From Colwellia maritima (GTDB lineage: Bacteria; Pseudomonadota; Gammaproteobacteria; Enterobacterales; Alteromonadaceae): a stretch of 64,000 nt of DNA. The notes below the pieces were generated by a model. That model was given only the letters and a program-made list of their open reading frames with translations. It was not told the origin of the DNA and ran no database searches. Each line of letters starts with the position of its first letter. The first letter of the stretch is position 1. Where the stretch lies: assembly GCF_022669015.1 (NCBI RefSeq), contig NZ_JAKKSL010000001.1, forward strand, positions 1,470,059 through 1,534,058. The letters are read 5' to 3'. This document shows positions 60,446-64,000 of this stretch, piece after piece. The position numbers and the translations under genes are program-made.

Positions 60446-60850
60446 ATGTCTATTGTTGGTATCGGTACTGATATTATTGAAATAGAGCGAATTGTTACTA
60501 TGTCTGACGTGACACGTGAACGATTAGCAAAAAGAATACTCACACCAAATGAATATCAACATTATGTTGTACTTAAAGCAAAAATGGAACTCAATGCAGT
60601 GCGCTATCTTGCTAAGCGTTGGGCAGGTAAAGAGGCTGCATCTAAAGCATTAGGCACAGGTATTGCTGAAGGAGTGTCGTTTCAACATATAGAGATAAAA
60701 ACTCTAGCGTCAGGGCAACCAACACTCATACTTTCAGGTAAAGCTTTAGAGCTAGCTCTCGCTAAAAACGCCAATCAGTGGCACATTTCTTTAGCCGATG
60801 AAAAACGTTATGCCACGGCTTTTGTTACATTTTCACAAAAAATCAATTAA
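60446..60850 (+). CDS. acpS: Holo-[acyl-carrier-protein] synthase
   Basis: This 134-residue phosphopantetheinyl transferase moves 4'-phosphopantetheine from CoA to ACP. Metal and substrate residues lie in IVGIGTDIIEIERI and YLAKRWAGKEAASKALGTGI. The C-terminal LADEKRYATAFVTFS is typical. It follows pdxJ by 149 nt, the usual pdxJ-acpS order. Confidence 0.95.
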   Translation: MSIVGIGTDIIEIERIVTMSDVTRERLAKRILTPNEYQHYVVLKAKMELNAVRYLAKRWAGKEAASKALGTGIAEGVSFQHIEIKTLASGQPTLILSGKALELALAKNANQWHISLADEKRYATAFVTFSQKIN

Positions 60851-61053
60851 AGCCCATTTTTATTTTCTTGTTTGTTTGTTTTTTGTACTATACTTGTTGT
60901 GTACGAATAATTGTGTAATAGTATTAGCAGTATTCTACTCTTTAGTTGTAGTCAATTAAGTGATAGTGAGTTAAGTTACATTTACGTTATATTTAATTTA
61001 AGTTTTTTAATTTGGCTATTTGTTGTATTAAAGACGTTTAATAAGGAATTGTC

Positions 61054-61302
61054 ATGCAAGCAGAAGAAAAGTCTATGCTTGAAAGGCGCCAAAGCTCACC
61101 TGAACAGTCAGTTTGGTGGAATAAACTTTCATTAGCGCAAAAATTTTCAGCGAGTAGCTTAGGAAAATTCGGCTATGATTTAGCGTTTGTCAGGAATGAG
61201 GAAGGTCATAGCTTAGCGGTACTAACCTGTAGCTCTGGTGTTGCAGTGATAACCGAAGATGGTGATATTAACACGTCTCCCAATATTAAAATTAGAGATT
61301 AA
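61054..61302 (+). CDS. Conserved hypothetical protein (82 aa)
   Basis: This 82-residue soluble protein has a Gln/Glu-rich N-terminus, the segment WWNKLSLAQKFSASSLGKFGYDLAFVRN, and two beta strands (HSLAVLTCSSGVAVITEDGDIN). The AAGGA ribosome site lies about 6 nt before ATG. It is convergent with barA. I do not recognise the family and assign no function. Confidence 0.6.
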   Translation: MQAEEKSMLERRQSSPEQSVWWNKLSLAQKFSASSLGKFGYDLAFVRNEEGHSLAVLTCSSGVAVITEDGDINTSPNIKIRD

Positions 61303-61334
61303 ATCCTACCGAAATCTAAAGTTCAACAATTTGA

Positions 61335-64000
61335 TTAAAGCCTTTTTATACAGGCTTCGTCATCGAATTTTTCAAGTATACTAGGTGCTTGTGCTAGTAC
61401 TAGCGCAACTTGTTCAAAAAACTCTAAAAATTCTGGCTCTAAATTATCTACAGAAATTTCTTTTTTTAATTGTGTTTCTATTTCTTGGCAAACACTCGCT
61501 AAGCTTGGTACACCAGTATAACAACAAGCCCCATTTAATTTATGTATTAGATGTTTTAATTTGTTGCTGTCTTGTTTTGTTAATGCATCACTAATTTTAT
61601 CTTTACTGTCCGATAAATTTTCAATTAAGCCAAGCAACATCTCTATTGCAAGGTCTTCTTTGCCACCGGTTCTTTTTAATGCAAGTTTCCAATCAATAAC
61701 GTTAATGATATTGCCATTTTCAAGTTTCTCATGCAGCATGTCATGTACTATTTCATGATCTTTCTCTGACTCTATCTCAGTTATTGTCTCATCAGCAAAG
61801 GTAGGGATTGGCTCTACAAGCACAGGTAAGCTTTGATTTGCGTTATTGATAAAGTAATTTACATCACAATATTCATAAATTATATGATTAAGCATCGTTT
61901 CATCAATAGGTTTTGTCATGTATGCATTAAATCCTTGTTTACGCATTTTCTCCTTTTCACCACTTAACGCATGTGCGGTAACCGCTATAATCGGCGTATT
62001 TTCATTACTTGAATTTTTTCTAATGGCTTTAAGCGTACTAACGCCGTCCATTACTGGCATCTGTATATCCATGAAAATCAATGCAAAGGTCTCACTTTGG
62101 CATAACGCTAAAGCATTAGCACCATCTTGTGCTAGTACCACCTCACTCACTTGCTCTTGCAATAAGGCATTTATTAATTTTAGGTTTGCTTCATTATCGT
62201 CAACAGCTAATACTTTTATAGGGATAATTTTTCTGCTTGGTGCTGTTAAATACTCAGGCTCAGCTAATAAAGCACTATAAAGTTTGTTTGCAGTAATAGG
62301 CTTACTTAAACAACTTATGGCACCACTTGCAATTAGGGCTTCTTGCAAACTAGGCGAATTACTATTAACCGCTAAGTGAATATTAGAAATTTGAGGTTTG
62401 ACTTTATCGACTATTTTTTTCAAATCACTTAGCGCAGTTGTTGTTCGGTCATGACCAATTAATGCAAAATCAAAATGAAGCGCTTCATTATTTTTTTCTT
62501 GTTCAAGTATTTGGTCCAACTGTTTACTACTATCAACCTGAGTTACCAACATTTGCCAGTTAATTAGCATATCATAGGTTGCGGCTCTGCTATGAGGGTG
62601 AGGCTCATAATATAAAATGGATTTATTTGCTAAGCGTATATGCTCTAGTTCACCAACACGCGGTAACGAGTTCATGCCACACTCAAAGTCAAACCAAAAC
62701 TTCGAGCCAACATTTTCATTTGAACTAAAGCCAATATCACCTTTCATTTCATAAGCAAGTCGTTGGCAGATAATTAGACCTAGACCTGTGCCGCCATGTA
62801 AACGTGTAATGGTTTGGTCTGCCTGAGAAAATGCCTTGAATATAGCCTGCTGTTGAGTGTTATTCATGCCAATACCCGTATCAACAATGGTTATTTTTAC
62901 TGCGGCTCGTTTAGCATTAATTATTTTAAATGTCACATCAATATTGACGGAGCCATGTTGTGTGAATTTAATGGCATTACTAACTAAGTTACTCATAATT
63001 TGTTTGATACGCATCGCATCGCCTAATAAGGTCTCTGGAATGTCGTGATCAATTTTTACTGAGAGTTCTAACTCTTTTTTATGTGCACTAGGTGCAAGTA
63101 AAATAAGACTTTCTTCAATTGACTCTCGCAATGAAAAAGGAATGTTTTCTATTACCATTTTTCCAAAGATCAAGCTTAGAGAAATCAAGAATGTCATTGA
63201 TAATGGTTAATAAGTTATTAGCTGATCTATCAATAGTTTGTAAATAGTCACGTTGTGAATTACTTAAAGGGGTTTTAAGTACCTGACGAGTGAATCCGAT
63301 AACGCCGTTTAATGGCGTGCGCAGTTCGTGACTCATATTCGCTAAAAACTCAGACTTTATTTTATTTGCATCTTGCGACTTTTTCTTGGCGATGCTTAAT
63401 TCAACGTTTTGAATTTCATATTGTTCGAGACTTTCACGCAAATCGATTGTTGCTTGATCAATGCTGCCTTGCATTTCATTTTGATAATTAGCCAATGATT
63501 GGGCTATTGCATTGATACCTTTCTTCAAAAAATTCAATTCTCCAATAACCAACCGACCACTTACACGGCTTTCGAGTTTACCTTCACGAAGTCGATCAAT
63601 AGCCTGTACCATTGAGTTAATTGGTTTACTTACATTTTGAATCAGTTTAAGTGCTAAAAGACTACTTAATAACACACAAAAGAAGGCGATACTAAATGCA
63701 AATATATATTGATTTTGTTGTTTGAATTTTATTCTGCTTTGATCAATGTACACAGAAACATAACCCAAAATACTTGCATCGTTGGTTTTGTCTGAGTTTT
63801 CATCCATGATAGGCGTACGAAAGATAATATAATCGTCTGATTTTTCCGTTTGGGTATACAAAGGGATATTCATGCCCGGGTTAATTCGCATTAGGTTAAT
63901 ATTGCCATTGTATGCACTTGTGGCAAAAACCTGGTTGTCTAAGGTGAATACTGCAATGGTTTTAATGATATTTGATTGGCTTCTATGTGCAGCACTAATA
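61335..64000 (-). pseudogene. barA: Hybrid sensor kinase BarA (partial, one frameshift)
   Basis: BarA is a tripartite histidine kinase that activates UvrY/GacA and through it the CsrA system. The gene runs off the right edge, and the frame is open to 64000. Seen in order: part of a periplasmic domain, a helix, HAMP, HisKA with NMSHELRTPLNGVIGF, HATPase with NLVSNAIKFT and GGTGLGLII, a degenerate receiver, and a canonical receiver with VLAVDDNEANLKL and ALIFMDIQMPVMDG. Last is a C-terminal HPt with HLIHKLNGACCYTG. The break is an extra base at CTT-TGG (63163-63170) between SKLDL and GKMVIENIPF. The pdxJ-acpS-barA neighbourhood supports the name. The intact domains make sequence error likely. 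Confidence 0.85.

Noticed and set aside
60911..61135. 74-residue hydrophobic frame upstream of the 82-residue protein
   Set aside because: It overlaps the well-supported gene at 61054, has no clear ribosome site and looks like AT-rich chance reading.
1..64000. CRISPR array, prophage, integron or transposase
   Set aside because: I saw no regularly spaced direct repeats, no phage structural genes, no integrase and no transposase frame. Only the two short MITE-like elements look mobile.

Overview
The window is a 64 kb piece of a chromosome from an AT-rich marine gammaproteobacterium. It is most like Colwelliaceae/Alteromonadales (Colwellia or Thalassotalea type). This is an inference from gene content and synteny: a Na+-translocating NQR operon with apbE and nqrM, a sodium-type stator pomAB beside xseB-ispA-dxs, FabV as enoyl reductase, a secreted S46 peptidase, and the block rpoE-rseABC-lepA-lepB-rnc-era-recO-pdxJ-acpS-barA. 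I see no rRNA, tRNA, CRISPR array, prophage or transposase.

Layout. 1-9.7 kb is envelope and sensing: a lipoprotein, an operon mipA/DUF3019/response regulator/histidine kinase, an operon COG3014-ycfL-lpoB-glycine-zipper linked to peptidoglycan synthesis control, and a TonB-dependent receptor. 9.9-20.4 kb holds a thiamine-diphosphate decarboxylase, the S46 dipeptidyl-peptidase, argR, a hemerythrin/DUF2249/His-rich membrane protein trio, yacL, an orphan ATP-grasp enzyme and ampG. 20.6-25 kb holds a cyclophilin, yajG, rlmG, bolA and fabV. 25.4-33 kb is nqrABCDEF, a multi-hairpin intergenic element, apbE and nqrM. 33-41.8 kb holds dxs-ispA-xseB, pomAB, thiI, panE, a VanZ-like gene and yajQ. 42-51 kb holds a TehB-like methyltransferase, a new small cysteine-containing ORF, divergent oxyR/ahpCF, slyD, ygfZ/sdhE-ygfX and nadB. 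51-64 kb is the sigma-E operon, then translation, secretion and RNA-processing genes, then barA running off the right edge.

How the genes work together. ApbE attaches FMN to NqrB and NqrC, and NqrM is needed for maturation of the same sodium pump. The sodium gradient would power PomAB. RpoE/RseABC form the envelope-stress circuit, with a clear sigma-E-type promoter in front of rpoE. OxyR is set to control AhpC/AhpF. LpoB would activate a penicillin-binding protein, and AmpG recycles muropeptides.

The most important caution is sequence quality. I can trace 17 single-base frame breaks in 11 genes, including the housekeeping genes dxs and nadB. In each case the protein resumes, family-like, in another frame. 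Most missing bases fall in homopolymers. Three of the extra bases fall at the same in-frame CTT-TGG. I read these mainly as assembly or base-calling indels rather than gene decay, and I give reconstructed gene limits. The best candidates for new biology are a five-hairpin intergenic element after nqrF, a pair of MITE-like inverted-repeat elements, long perfect hairpins in front of pomA and rseB, a 48-residue ORF next to oxyR, and the hemerythrin/DUF2249/membrane-protein trio.
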